Shown: one piece after another, positions 1 through 9,035 of the stretch
Numbering within the stretch: position 1 is the stretch's first letter
Layout: each line of letters begins with the position of its first letter
Source: Oceanospirillaceae bacterium ASP10-02a
GTDB lineage: Bacteria; Pseudomonadota; Gammaproteobacteria; Pseudomonadales; Balneatricaceae
Assembly (NCBI GenBank): GCA_905182035.1
Contig: CAJIZL010000011.1
Span: 96,417-160,416, forward strand
Length of the DNA stretch: 64,000 nucleotides
Reading direction: 5' to 3'
Notes under the pieces: generated by a model
Seen by the model: only the letters and a program-made list of their open reading frames with translations
The model's database searches: none
What the model was told of the DNA's origin: nothing
Position numbers and translations under genes: made by a program

Positions 1-501
1 ATGGGTGCGTTGATTAGCGCGGAACACCTTGAAAAAGTGTTGGGCTACATTGAAGGAGCCAAACTAACCAGTGCTCGTTTGGCCTGTGGTGGCCATCGTC
101 ACCAGTCTGCAGCTACTAAGGATGGGTACTTTGTTGAACCTACTGTATTTACCGATTGTACAGATGACATGGTACATGTAAAAGAAGAAATATTTGGCCC
201 AGTGATGTCCATTTTAAAGTTCACCGATGAAGACGAAGTTATCGCTCGCGCCAATGATTCAGATTATGGTTTGGCCGCAGGTGTGTTTAGCCAAGACATT
301 AGTAGAGCTCACCGAGTTATTAATCAGATGCAAGCCGGTATATGTTGGATCAACAGCTGGGGTGATTCACCTGCAGAAATGCCCGTAGGTGGTTACAAAC
401 AATCGGGTGTTGGCAGGGAAAATGGTCCAGAAACACTGCACCATTACACTCAAGTGAAAAGCGTTTTTGTTCGTTTAGACGATTTAGAATCCCCCTATTA
501 A
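1..501 (+). CDS. betB: Betaine aldehyde dehydrogenase, C-terminal part (cut by window start)
   Basis: This is the last 166 residues of an NAD(P)-dependent aldehyde dehydrogenase that oxidises betaine aldehyde to glycine betaine. Visible family blocks are [41 protein letters not shown] and the end motif [12 protein letters not shown], all very close to E. coli BetB. The catalytic Cys/Glu half lies before the window, so the ATG at position 1 is not the real start (BetB is about 490 residues). betA follows after 13 bp, so the two form the classical choline-to-betaine pair. BetI is encoded nearby on the other strand and is the expected repressor. Confidence 0.93.
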   Translation: MGALISAEHLEKVLGYIEGAKLTSARLACGGHRHQSAATKDGYFVEPTVFTDCTDDMVHVKEEIFGPVMSILKFTDEDEVIARANDSDYGLAAGVFSQDISRAHRVINQMQAGICWINSWGDSPAEMPVGGYKQSGVGRENGPETLHHYTQVKSVFVRLDDLESPY

Positions 502-514
502 GGAATGCTTAAAG

Positions 515-2218
515 ATGACTAAGAAATACGATTATATTATTGTTGGCGCAGGTTCCGCCGGTTGCGTATTGGCCAACAGACTGAGCCATAATGGCCAGCA
601 CCAAGTGCTCTTGTTAGAAACGGGTGGCTCAGATAAAAGCATCTTTATTCAAATGCCCACGGCCTTGTCGTACCCCATGAATACAGAAAAGTACGCTTGG
701 CAATTCCACAGCCAAGCAGAACCTGGGCTAGATGGCCGTGAAATGCATTGCCCCCGTGGCAAGGTTTTGGGGGGCTCATCCTCCATCAACGGTATGGTGT
801 ATGCGCGTGGTCATGCCATGGATTATGAGCAGTGGCAAGAACAGGGTGCAACGGGCTGGAACTATGCTGATTGCTTGCCATATTTTAAGCAGGCGGAAAC
901 TTGGCAAGGTGGTGAAGACGATTACCGTGGAGGTAGCGGCCCAGTAGGTACTTGTGGCGGCAATAACATGCGTCTCAACCCACTATATCAAGCGTTTATC
1001 GATGCTGGCCAAGAAGCTGGGTACCCATACACTAAAGACTTTAATGGTGAGCAACAAGAAGGTTTTGGTGCTATGCACATGACCGTGAAAAATGGTGTAC
1101 GTGCAAGTACCAGTAATGCCCACTTACGCAGAGCCCTTAAGCGACCCAACCTCACTTTAATGAAAAGGGTGACGGCTCAAAAGGTGTTGTTTGATGGTAA
1201 ACACGCCACGGGCATAGAATACCTGCAAGGCGCACAACTGCAACAAGTACACGCCAGCAAAGAGGTGATATTGAGTGCGGGTTCCATAGGCTCACCACAA
1301 TTATTACAATTGTCTGGCGTGGGCCCTGCCCAAGTATTGGCAGATGCTCAGGTACCCTTGCTGCACGATTTGCCAGGTGTTGGTGAGAACCTACAAGATC
1401 ACTTGGAGGTCTACTTCCAGTACCGCTGTAATCAACCTATAAGCCTCAATAGCAAGCTTGATTATTTTAATATGGGTTTAATTGGCGCTCGCTGGCTTCT
1501 CACTAAAACTGGATTGGGGGCAACCAACCATTTTGAATCCTGTGGTTTTATTCGCTCCCGTGCAGGTCTTAAGTGGCCAAACATTCAATACCACTTTTTA
1601 CCAGCAGCCATGCGTTATGACGGTAATGCAGCCTTTGATGGCCATGGTTATCAGGTTCATGTTGGTCCTAATAAGCCAAGCAGCCGTGGTCATATCCGTA
1701 TTGTGACTAACAAAGCAAGTGACGCACCAGAAATATCGTTTAACTACATTGGCACAGCACAAGACCAGCAGGATTGGCGTGACTGTATTCGCCTTACCCG
1801 CGAACTGCTTAATCAACCAGCGCTAGATCCGTTTAAAGGTGAAGAAATTCAGCCAGGCGTAAAAGTGCAAACTGATGATGAGATCGATGCTTGGGTGAAA
1901 GAAAATGTTGAAAGTGCCTACCATCCATCATGCACCTGCAAAATGGGTGCAGATGATGATGTTATGGCAGTGCTGGACAGCGAGTGTAAAGTACGTGGCG
2001 TCGAAGGTCTAAGGGTAGTGGATTCCTCCATCTTTCCAGTGATAACAAACTGCAACTTAAACGCGCCTACTATTATGGTGGCGGAGAAAGCTGCTGACTT
2101 AATTTTAGGTAAAGCACCGTTAACACCATCCAATGTCAACGTGTGGATCGCAGATCAATGGCAAGATCAGCAACGCACTGGCACACCAGTACGCACCCTT
2201 GACCCAATAAAAGAATAA
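515..2218 (+). CDS. betA: Choline dehydrogenase
   Basis: GMC-family FAD oxidoreductase of 567 residues, matching the usual BetA length. It oxidises choline to betaine aldehyde (and on to betaine) at the inner face of the membrane, passing electrons to the respiratory chain. The N-terminal dinucleotide fold is [20 protein letters not shown] signature 1 is [14 protein letters not shown], and signature 2 is the [17 protein letters not shown] block. The C-terminal catalytic histidine sits in [11 protein letters not shown] and the Asn in [10 protein letters not shown]. The start is ATG 13 bp after betB with AAGGAA upstream, so betBA is one operon. Identification is very safe from residue-by-residue similarity to E. 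coli BetA. Confidence 0.96.
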   Translation: MTKKYDYIIVGAGSAGCVLANRLSHNGQHQVLLLETGGSDKSIFIQMPTALSYPMNTEKYAWQFHSQAEPGLDGREMHCPRGKVLGGSSSINGMVYARGHAMDYEQWQEQGATGWNYADCLPYFKQAETWQGGEDDYRGGSGPVGTCGGNNMRLNPLYQAFIDAGQEAGYPYTKDFNGEQQEGFGAMHMTVKNGVRASTSNAHLRRALKRPNLTLMKRVTAQKVLFDGKHATGIEYLQGAQLQQVHASKEVILSAGSIGSPQLLQLSGVGPAQVLADAQVPLLHDLPGVGENLQDHLEVYFQYRCNQPISLNSKLDYFNMGLIGARWLLTKTGLGATNHFESCGFIRSRAGLKWPNIQYHFLPAAMRYDGNAAFDGHGYQVHVGPNKPSSRGHIRIVTNKASDAPEISFNYIGTAQDQQDWRDCIRLTRELLNQPALDPFKGEEIQPGVKVQTDDEIDAWVKENVESAYHPSCTCKMGADDDVMAVLDSECKVRGVEGLRVVDSSIFPVITNCNLNAPTIMVAEKAADLILGKAPLTPSNVNVWIADQWQDQQRTGTPVRTLDPIKE

Positions 2219-2220
2219 TT

Positions 2221-2249
2221 TTTTCAAGTTGCTGTTACCCTCTTGAAAA
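2221..2249 (+). terminator. Stem-loop after betA
   Basis: TTTTCAAG (2221-2228) and CTTGAAAA (2242-2249) form a perfect 8-bp inverted repeat with a 13-base loop, 2 bp after the betA stop codon. There is no clear U-tract after it, so it could be a weak terminator, an mRNA-stabilising hairpin or a protein site. Confidence 0.35.
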
Positions 2250-2319
2250 GTCACGACAGGGGGAGGTGGTTGTATTACAATATTTAGCTGCGCTTATTCT
2301 AAGAGATACCTGCCAAGCT

Positions 2320-3882
2320 ATGGTTAATCGAGACCTATCCATTATCATTCCCGCCAAAGCCAGTGGTGGGTTTATTCTAAACAAGGTAGAGAGGTTGCTG
2401 GATTATTTGCAGCTGCACTGGCACGGTCTGTTTGAAGTGGTTGTGTGTGTTAATGGTGAGTTAACCGAGGTTCATAAAACTCATGCCATGTTAGAGGCGA
2501 AGTTTTCTGAGGACTCACGTGTTGTATTACATCAACACTTAGCTCCATCAGGCAAGGGTGCTGCGCTACAATCTGCTTTTTTAAAATCTCAGTACAACTT
2601 AATTGCCTTTATCGATGCAGATCTTCCGTTTGATTTGGCCTTCTTATCCCAAGCTGAAGAGGTTGTGAGGGAAGGGTCTAGTTTGGTGGTGGGCAACCGT
2701 CGTTTGGCAAAAAGTCGCGTCCATTTACCCACAAAGCTCTTGCCATCGTTATTTAAACGGCATGTTTTTGGCCTATTCTATAATCAAGTAGTTAGACTGT
2801 TATTTGGTATTCAACAATCGGACACCCAGTGTGGCATAAAACTTATGACACGAGAGTTTGCTACCAAGCTTTTTTGTCACCTTACCTGTCACGGTTTCTC
2901 TTACGATATAGAAATGTTTTTATTGGCTCAAGGGCAAGGTGACAAGGTGGCGTCTATTCCAGTGACCCTAATACACGACCATGACCAATCTACCCTGCGT
3001 CTTGGTGGTGAGCTTATTCGTTCCACTAAATCCTTAATACACCTCAAATACAAAAAAAATCGTGGTGAATACCAGCCACGATCACCTCTGAGTAAAAGCC
3101 AAAATGAATTACTGCAAATTACCTCCGATGACTGGGGTATTTCTCCAGCCGTTAACGAAGGTATGCTTAAGCTGGCACAGCTAGGTGTTATTAAACGTGT
3201 GTCTATTATGGCGAATAGCTTACATAAAGAATATTTGCTTGATGAATTAAAAGCTGTAACTGGCATTCAGCTAGGCCTGCACTTTAACTTAACTAACGGT
3301 GTGCTTTTAGGTCAAAAAACTGGCCATCATCATATGGATGGCCTGGCACAAACTGCACCTTTGTTACGTTTAATTAAACAGAGTTGGTTTGGTTGTCGCA
3401 CTCTTTCAGCGCCATTACTCAAGGACATTGAGGAAGAGTTCACCCTGCAAGTGAAGGCGTTACAGCAGCAGGGGGTGGTGCTAAGCTATTTTGATTCCCA
3501 TCACCATGTGCACTTGTTACCCGGCATTATTGACCGTATCGCACCACAAGCCAAAAACTTAGGTCTAGGCCACACTAGGCTGGTACTCGATTGGAGTTTA
3601 TTGGGTAAGCCTCAGTTTTTACTGTGTTGGTTTTCCCTCAGAGCAAAGCGTGCTGTGCAACGGGCCGGTTTGACCTACCTTCCCTTTAGATACCCAAGGC
3701 GTAAACAGTTTATGTTGCGTAATCAATGGCAACGGCAGTTAGCTAAACTTACTCAGCCTACTGAAATCATTTGTCATCCGGCTACCCATGGAGACCTGCA
3801 ACTGTTGCCAAAAGAATACACAGATCATTATGACGGTGCACGGGTTGATGAATTCTGGGCCTTGTATAATTTGAGTCGTTAG
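2320..3882 (+). CDS. Fused GT2 glycosyltransferase - YdjC/HpnK-type deacetylase
   Basis: A two-domain protein of about 520 residues. Residues 1-245 are a family-2 glycosyltransferase of the dolichyl-phosphate mannose/glucose synthase type: LSIIIPAKASGG at the N terminus, a DAD metal motif at 99-101, and the DTQCGIKLM block near 168. Residues about 264-520 are a YdjC/ChbG/HpnK-type carbohydrate deacetylase: ITSDDWGISPAVNEG with metal-ligand-like D270-D271, LGLHFNLTNG, and FDSHHHVHLLPG with H394-H398. The open frame extends upstream to a GTG at 2266, but a GGGGGAG there abuts the GTG with no spacer. The ATG at 2320 starts directly before the GT2 fold, so I prefer it. Inferred role: transfer of an N-acetylamino sugar to a lipid carrier followed by de-N-acetylation, as split between HpnI and HpnK in hopanoid synthesis. 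It is unrelated to its bet neighbours. Confidence 0.8.
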   Translation: MVNRDLSIIIPAKASGGFILNKVERLLDYLQLHWHGLFEVVVCVNGELTEVHKTHAMLEAKFSEDSRVVLHQHLAPSGKGAALQSAFLKSQYNLIAFIDADLPFDLAFLSQAEEVVREGSSLVVGNRRLAKSRVHLPTKLLPSLFKRHVFGLFYNQVVRLLFGIQQSDTQCGIKLMTREFATKLFCHLTCHGFSYDIEMFLLAQGQGDKVASIPVTLIHDHDQSTLRLGGELIRSTKSLIHLKYKKNRGEYQPRSPLSKSQNELLQITSDDWGISPAVNEGMLKLAQLGVIKRVSIMANSLHKEYLLDELKAVTGIQLGLHFNLTNGVLLGQKTGHHHMDGLAQTAPLLRLIKQSWFGCRTLSAPLLKDIEEEFTLQVKALQQQGVVLSYFDSHHHVHLLPGIIDRIAPQAKNLGLGHTRLVLDWSLLGKPQFLLCWFSLRAKRAVQRAGLTYLPFRYPRRKQFMLRNQWQRQLAKLTQPTEIICHPATHGDLQLLPKEYTDHYDGARVDEFWALYNLSR

Positions 3883-4041
3883 CAAGTGTATTCGCAGTTA
3901 AGTGTACCAGTGGCATTGGAACATGCATGGCATGGCCGGTCTATGTTCTTGCCTGCTGAAGCAGCAGAGGTATTTGGTGGCTTAGTTGAAGGTGCGTTAG
4001 AAGCGGCAGAAAAGTGCTTAATGACCTATGTTATGACGTGA
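3883..4041 (+). pseudogene. C-terminal remnant resembling a flavin amine oxidase
   Basis: The 159 bases after the TAG stop at 3880-3882 stay open in the same frame to a TGA at 4039-4041 and translate to protein-like sequence. The stretch MFLPAEAAEVFGGLVEGALE fits the C-terminal FAD-contact motif of flavin amine oxidases (..F.AGE....F.G...GA..SG..A), though the GE is altered to AE. There is no start codon and no upstream part of such a gene. I read it as the degraded tail of an amine oxidase left between the fusion gene and betI. It could instead be a fortuitous open frame. Confidence 0.35.
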
Positions 4042-4045
4042 ATCG

Positions 4046-4636
4046 CTAAGACTCTGTCTTTAGGTACAAAGACAAATAATCTGTAATCACTTGACGGGCT
4101 AGGTTTGAATCTATGCCCTGTGGATTAAGAGCACTTCGCAGCCAAATTCCGTCAATGAGCGCAGCTATACTTGTCGCTACCATCTGTGCTTGTTGATGGG
4201 GCATACGGCACTTTAATTCAAATCTGAGGTACGACAGTAAGCGTTTTTCATTAACCCGCTGTAAGCGATTTAACGCAGGGTCGTGCATGGCTTGAGCCCA
4301 GAAGGCTAGCCAAGTCTTCACTACCGCTTCGTCTTTCTGGTGGGGGCTAAAATTCTCCCCCACTATGGCTTCTATGCGTCCCATCATATCGTCTTTGGGT
4401 ACTTTAGCTAAACGTAAGTTTATGCCCGTTGAAAGGTCTTTCAAAATGCTGCGCATAGTGGCTTCTACTAGGCCACTTTTGCCATCAAAATAGTGATTAA
4501 TGATGCTTGGGGAAATACCAGCTTGCTGGCCAATTTTGGCGACCGAAGCATTGAGAAAGCCTACTTGATTGATGACTTCCATGGTGGCTCTGATAAGCTG
4601 CGGACGTCTAATTTCTGGCATACCCACTTTTGGCAT
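4046..4636 (-). CDS. betI: Transcriptional repressor BetI (TetR family)
   Basis: 196 residues, the normal BetI length. It opens [18 protein letters not shown] and continues with a TetR-type HTH ([19 protein letters not shown]). The ligand domain keeps the diagnostic [18 protein letters not shown]...RLLSYL and [11 protein letters not shown] blocks of E. coli BetI. BetI represses choline-to-betaine genes and is relieved by choline. Here it is not co-directional with betBA: it follows an SMR exporter by 24 bp on the minus strand, so exporter and repressor share a transcript. That suggests the exporter belongs to the choline/betaine regulon. Confidence 0.93.
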   Translation of the reverse strand: MPKVGMPEIRRPQLIRATMEVINQVGFLNASVAKIGQQAGISPSIINHYFDGKSGLVEATMRSILKDLSTGINLRLAKVPKDDMMGRIEAIVGENFSPHQKDEAVVKTWLAFWAQAMHDPALNRLQRVNEKRLLSYLRFELKCRMPHQQAQMVATSIAALIDGIWLRSALNPQGIDSNLARQVITDYLSLYLKTES

Positions 4637-4660
4637 AAGGAAGTCCTATTGCTGATTTAT

Positions 4661-4993
4661 CTAGTGAGCCACGGCCTTAGAAAATACTTGCATAATGATG
4701 ACGCCCGAAAGAATACAGGTGACGCCGATGATGGCAGGCGTATCGAGGCGCTCGTTAAAGAACCAATGGCCAATGACCGAAATAAGTACGATCCCCATGC
4801 CTGACCACACGGCATAGACTACGCCAATAGGCAGTACTTTGAGGGAGAACGTTAATAGATAAAACGACACCACAAAACATACAGCAACTGCTAAAGAAGG
4901 CAAGAACTTGGTAAACCCCGCAGACTGCTTAATCGCTGAGGTGCCGACTACTTCAAATATTACGGCTAAAAATAGCAAAAACCAGCTCTTCAT
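4661..4993 (-). CDS. Small multidrug resistance (EmrE-type) transporter
   Basis: 110 residues with four predicted membrane helices, the SMR size. The essential membrane glutamate sits in FLAVIFEVVGTSAIK, and the family signature YAVWSGMGIVLISVIGHWFF is complete. SMR proteins exchange protons for lipophilic quaternary cations; E. coli EmrE has also been reported to move choline and betaine. The gene lies directly upstream of betI and about 2.4 kb from betBA. A role in exporting choline or betaine-like compounds is therefore attractive, but it is inferred from context only. Confidence 0.88.
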   Translation of the reverse strand: MKSWFLLFLAVIFEVVGTSAIKQSAGFTKFLPSLAVAVCFVVSFYLLTFSLKVLPIGVVYAVWSGMGIVLISVIGHWFFNERLDTPAIIGVTCILSGVIIMQVFSKAVAH

Positions 4994-5056
4994 TACTAAT
5001 CCTTGAATATGAATTACTTAGAGCTGAACTTTACCCGATGATAGGTTGCCATGCGA

Positions 5057-5073
5057 GACAATTAACAATTGTC
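5057..5073. promoter_or_regulatory. Perfect palindrome upstream of the SMR-betI operon
   Basis: GACAATT-AAC-AATTGTC is a perfect 7-bp inverted repeat with a 3-bp spacer. It overlaps the stop codon of the modF-like gene and lies 64 bp before the SMR start. Size and symmetry suit a TetR-type operator. BetI autoregulation is the simplest guess, but a matching site before betB cannot be checked here. Confidence 0.35.
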
Positions 5074-6489
5074 AGAAGATTTTTCTAAAGCTAAATAGTT
5101 ATCGATACCGGCAATGCGATCTTGTGCGTGATGATTGACGTAAATGACAGAAGTTTCCCTAGCTGCGCAGATTTTTTCGATCAAGGCTAAAACCAGCTGA
5201 CGATTGATATCGTCTAGACCCAAACAAGGTTCATCTAGAATTAACAGTGGTGGGTGCTTAACCATAGCTCTAGCGATCAGTAGCAGGCGCTGGTCACCAT
5301 AAGACAGCTTATTAAAAGGCTGGTCGCCTCGGTTTGGCATGCCTAATAAAGCTAACCATTGATCGGCAATTTGTTTTTGCCGGTCGCTACTTCTACTATA
5401 CAAGCCGATGGAATCGTAAAAACCAGAAATGATGACATTGCGTAAGCTGGTACCCACGCGGTATTCCCACTGCAAAGCAGTGGAGACGTAACCTATGTAC
5501 TGTTTAATCTGCCATATGCTTTCGCCATTGCCCCTTTGGTAACCAAACACAAAAATATCGTTGGTATAGCACTGGGGGTGGTCACCGGTGATGAGTGACA
5601 AAAGCGCCGTTTTACCACTGCCGTTAGGGCCGCTGAGTTGCCAATTTTGATTCGGTTCTATGCTCCAATTGAGATCATTAAGCAACACCATGTCGGTGTG
5701 CTTGATACAAATGTTGCTAAGTTTCACAAGGGGTTGTTGTGGATCTAACGCTGGGATTACATTATCTGTATCCGCAACGGGAACTTGCAAGTCTGTGGTC
5801 TTAAGGTGTAACAGTTGGTATAGCTCAGCATAAGCCTGAGTGTCTTCTCGCTTCACTTGATGACGTAGTTCGCCTTGCTCCATATAAGCAATGTGACTAA
5901 TAAACTCTGGAATTTCGTCAAAACGATTGAGTACCATAACCACTGGGGTGTGTTGTACTACTTCGGCAAGGTGGTGTTGCAGCAGCGTATGAGCGGTGCT
6001 ATCGAGGCCATCAAAGGGCTCGTCTAAAATCAACAGGTCTGCATGACAAGACAAGGCCCTAATGAGTATGACTTTTCGAGATTCTCCTGTTGATAACTTT
6101 CGGAAGGCGCGATCGAGTATATAATTTAACTCGAACTTGTGAATTAAACCCTGTGCAACAGTTGTATCTATTTCCGCGGTAAAGATAATTTCGCGCACAG
6201 GGGTACCGAGGCTTATGACGTCGAGGATGTCGGCATCATCTTTTTTCAGTTCGGCTTGAATTAGCTCAGCTTGGGCCTCAAAGGACACCCAACCAATATT
6301 GCAAGGAAGGCCACTAGTGTTGCCAGCTAGGATTTCTCCATAGCCAGCTAACACGGCGGCGAGGGCAGATTTACCCGCGCCATTTGCGCCAGTAATCAGC
6401 CAATGCTGGTGCTGCTCAATTTGCCAATTAATGTGTTTAAGTTGAAAACCTTCATCAAACTCTACGGCCAAATTATGCAGCTGGATCAT
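5062..6489 (-). CDS. modF: ModF-like tandem ABC ATPase
   Basis: A soluble protein of 475 residues made of two ABC ATPase domains with no membrane part, as in E. coli ModF (about 490 residues). Domain 1 has Walker A GANGAGKS (34-41), signature LSTGESRK and Walker B LLILDEPFDGLD. Domain 2 has GPNGSGKT, LSYGDQRLLLIARA and LLILDEPCLGLD. ModF proteins are linked to molybdate metabolism by position in E. coli, but their reaction is unknown. Here no mod gene is present. The gene starts 12 bp after ilvC and is probably co-transcribed with it. Confidence 0.8.
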   Translation of the reverse strand: MIQLHNLAVEFDEGFQLKHINWQIEQHQHWLITGANGAGKSALAAVLAGYGEILAGNTSGLPCNIGWVSFEAQAELIQAELKKDDADILDVISLGTPVREIIFTAEIDTTVAQGLIHKFELNYILDRAFRKLSTGESRKVILIRALSCHADLLILDEPFDGLDSTAHTLLQHHLAEVVQHTPVVMVLNRFDEIPEFISHIAYMEQGELRHQVKREDTQAYAELYQLLHLKTTDLQVPVADTDNVIPALDPQQPLVKLSNICIKHTDMVLLNDLNWSIEPNQNWQLSGPNGSGKTALLSLITGDHPQCYTNDIFVFGYQRGNGESIWQIKQYIGYVSTALQWEYRVGTSLRNVIISGFYDSIGLYSRSSDRQKQIADQWLALLGMPNRGDQPFNKLSYGDQRLLLIARAMVKHPPLLILDEPCLGLDDINRQLVLALIEKICAARETSVIYVNHHAQDRIAGIDNYLALEKSSDNC

Positions 6490-6501
6490 AAAGAATCTCG
6501 C

Positions 6502-7977
6502 TTAGATGATCTTCTTCATGTCTGCCATGTGGCCGCGCAAAGTTGCGCCAATGGCTTCTACAGGGTGGCTACGCAGGGCTTCGTTTACTTCGATTAAACG
6601 GGCGTTATCTACGCCATTGTCATCGCTACTAAGGCCACGGCCAATCACGTCTGTGTCGATGTCTTTCATGAAATCATTCAATAAAGGCAAGCAGGCGTGG
6701 TTGTACAAGTAACAGCCATATTCTGCAGTATCAGAGATAGTGGCGTTCATTTCGTACAACTTCTTACGGGCAATGGTATTAGCGATCAGCGGTGTTTCAT
6801 GCAACGACTCGTAGTAAGCAGAATCTGCAATGATACCTGCGGCAGTCATAGTTTCAAAGGCTAGCTCTACACCAGCTTTAACCATGGCTACCATTAAAAT
6901 GCCGTGGTCGAAGTATTCTTGCTCAGAGATTTCCACGTCACCAGCTACGGTCTTTTCAAAAGCAGTTTCGCCTGTTTCTGCACGCCAGCCCAGTAGATTA
7001 ATATCATCGTTGGCCCAGTCTGCCATCATGGTGCGAGAGAAAGTGCCGTTGATAATATCGTCTTGGTGCTTGTTGTACAAAGGGCGCATGATTACTTTCA
7101 ATTCTTCAGAAAGGTCAAAAGCCTTGATCTTAGCCGGGTTAGAAAGACGGTCTAGCATGTTAGTTACGCCGCCGTACTTCAGCGCTTCAGTAATGGTTTC
7201 CCAACCGTATTGGATTAGCTTAGAGGCATAGCCTGCATCCACACCCTTGTCGATCATCTTGTCAAAGCACAATAAAGATCCTGTTTGTAGCATGCCACAA
7301 AGGATGGTTTGTTCACCCATAAGGTCAGACTTTACTTCAGCAATAAAAGACGACATCAATACGCCAGCCTTATGACCGCCAGTACCTACGGCGTAGGCTT
7401 TAGCTAGAGCTAAACCATGGCCTTGTGGATCGTTGTTTTCGTGCACAGCGATCAAGGTGGGTACGCCAAAACCCCGCACGTATTCAGCACGCACTTCAGA
7501 ACCTGGGCACTTAGGTGCAACCATGATGACGGTTAGATCGTCACGGACCTGCATGCCTTCTTCAACAATGTTAAAACCATGTGAGTAAGACAAACATGCG
7601 CCTTGCTTCATTAGCGGCATAACTGCAGTAACCACAGGGGTGTGCTGCTTGTCTGGAGTAAGGTTAAGTACTATATCTGCAGTGGGGATGAGTTCTTCGT
7701 AGGTGCCTACGGTAAAGCCGTTCTCAGAAGCGTTCTTAAAAGACTGACGCTTCTCATCGATAGCTGATTGGCGCAGGGTGTAAGATACGTCTAAGCCGCT
7801 GTCACGTAGGTTTAAGCCTTGGTTAAGGCCTTGGGCACCACAACCAATGATGACCATTTTTTTGCCTTTTAGGGCATTTACCCCGTCAGTGAATTCATTC
7901 ATGTGCATAAAACGGCACTTGGCTAGTTGTTCAAGCTGCTCGCGCAAAGGCAAGGTATTAAAGTAGTTATTAGACAT
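6502..7977 (-). CDS. ilvC: Ketol-acid reductoisomerase, class II
   Basis: NADPH- and Mg-dependent isomerisation and reduction of acetolactate and acetohydroxybutyrate, the second step of valine and isoleucine synthesis. The start is [15 protein letters not shown] at 7977, giving 491 residues, exactly the long enterobacterial form. The open frame continues 40 codons upstream, but that part ([18 protein letters not shown]) lies in the ilvY-ilvC control region and is not family sequence. Visible motifs are the Rossmann loop [18 protein letters not shown], then [20 protein letters not shown] sequence, and a duplicated knotted C-terminal domain. ilvY is transcribed divergently, the classical arrangement. 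Confidence 0.97.
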   Translation of the reverse strand: MSNNYFNTLPLREQLEQLAKCRFMHMNEFTDGVNALKGKKMVIIGCGAQGLNQGLNLRDSGLDVSYTLRQSAIDEKRQSFKNASENGFTVGTYEELIPTADIVLNLTPDKQHTPVVTAVMPLMKQGACLSYSHGFNIVEEGMQVRDDLTVIMVAPKCPGSEVRAEYVRGFGVPTLIAVHENNDPQGHGLALAKAYAVGTGGHKAGVLMSSFIAEVKSDLMGEQTILCGMLQTGSLLCFDKMIDKGVDAGYASKLIQYGWETITEALKYGGVTNMLDRLSNPAKIKAFDLSEELKVIMRPLYNKHQDDIINGTFSRTMMADWANDDINLLGWRAETGETAFEKTVAGDVEISEQEYFDHGILMVAMVKAGVELAFETMTAAGIIADSAYYESLHETPLIANTIARKKLYEMNATISDTAEYGCYLYNHACLPLLNDFMKDIDTDVIGRGLSSDDNGVDNARLIEVNEALRSHPVEAIGATLRGHMADMKKII

Positions 7978-8129
7978 GGGGAAACCCTGTGGTTGTAAGA
8001 TCAATAATTTGAGTCTGGTGAAGCTGGCATCATAATACGCTTTGTTGATGTTTTCGTAAATTGATATATATGCTACATAGTGAGCCATATATAGCAATAT
8101 TGTTTTGAAACTATGCTAGAGTCTAGTTT
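7978..8129. promoter_or_regulatory. ilvC-ilvY divergent control region
   Basis: These 152 bp separate the divergent ilvC and ilvY starts. In E. coli, IlvY binds tandem operators here and activates ilvC in response to acetolactate. The region is AT-rich with a small palindrome, CAATATTG, at 8095-8102 near ilvY. I cannot assign the operators by sequence alone. Confidence 0.6.
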
Positions 8130-9023
8130 ATGGACATAAAACACCTCAAGCACTTCTTGGCCCTGACAGAGAACTTACACTTTGGTAAAGCCAGTGCAGC
8201 GTGCCACATTAGTTTGTCTGCGTTATCTCGCAATATAAGGCAATTAGAAGAAGGGCTAGGGGCGCCATTGTTCAACCGAGACAACCGCAGCGTGCAACTC
8301 ACTTCAGAAGGCCAAACCTTTGTGAGCTATGCCCGCTCAGCAGTAGGAGAATGGGATGCTATTCGTAACCAAGTACAAGATGCCCATGGACAACTCCAAG
8401 GTGAAGTAAGTTTATATTGCTCTGTTACGGCAGTGTATAGTTTGTTGTTTGACCTGTTTCAGCGTTTTCGCCAAGATCACCCGAACATAGAAATCAAACT
8501 CCACACTGGTGATCCAGACCAAGGCATTGCTCATGTTATTTCTAGTGAAGAGGACCTAGCCATCGTTGCTAGGCCAAAAAACTTACCCAGAGAGTTGGCT
8601 TTTAAACCGATTACCATATCCCCCTTAGTCTTTATCGCACCCAAAGATCAAAGTAACCTAGAACAACCTTTAATCACTCCAACCAGTCCTAAAGAATGGT
8701 CTCAAGTGCCCATGATCTTGGCAGAAGGTGGTTTGTCTCGTCAGCGCACGGACGCCTGGTTTAGGGCTATGGATGTAACCCCAAAAATCTACGCTCAAGT
8801 GGCAGGTAATGAAGCTATTGTCATTATGGTAAGCCTCGGCTTAGGTATTGGCGTAGTGCCAAAGATCGTTCTGGATAACAGCCCTACCATTGAGCGAATT
8901 CAAATATTAGACGTGAAACCGCAACTTGAAGCCTATGATGTAGGTTTGGTTGCCCTTAAAAAGAACCTTAAAAAACCCTTGGTTAGTGCCTTATGGCAAC
9001 TAGTGGCACAGGGGTCAAATTAA
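8130..9023 (+). CDS. ilvY: LysR-type activator IlvY
   Basis: 297 residues with an N-terminal winged HTH, MDIKHLKHFLALTENLHFGKASAACHISLSALSRNIRQLEE, then the PBP2-type effector domain. The segment GAPLFNRDNRSVQLTSEG is characteristic of IlvY. It activates ilvC with acetolactate or acetohydroxybutyrate as inducer. Divergence from ilvC across a 152-bp control region supports the assignment strongly. The next gene, threonine aldolase, begins 12 bp downstream and may share its transcript. Confidence 0.93.
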   Translation: MDIKHLKHFLALTENLHFGKASAACHISLSALSRNIRQLEEGLGAPLFNRDNRSVQLTSEGQTFVSYARSAVGEWDAIRNQVQDAHGQLQGEVSLYCSVTAVYSLLFDLFQRFRQDHPNIEIKLHTGDPDQGIAHVISSEEDLAIVARPKNLPRELAFKPITISPLVFIAPKDQSNLEQPLITPTSPKEWSQVPMILAEGGLSRQRTDAWFRAMDVTPKIYAQVAGNEAIVIMVSLGLGIGVVPKIVLDNSPTIERIQILDVKPQLEAYDVGLVALKKNLKKPLVSALWQLVAQGSN

Positions 9024-9035
9024 TGGAGAGTAGCA

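Noticed and set aside
7978..8097. 40-codon N-terminal extension of ilvC
   Set aside because: It lies in the ilvY-ilvC control region, has no family similarity, and the 491-residue form from 7977 matches IlvC exactly.
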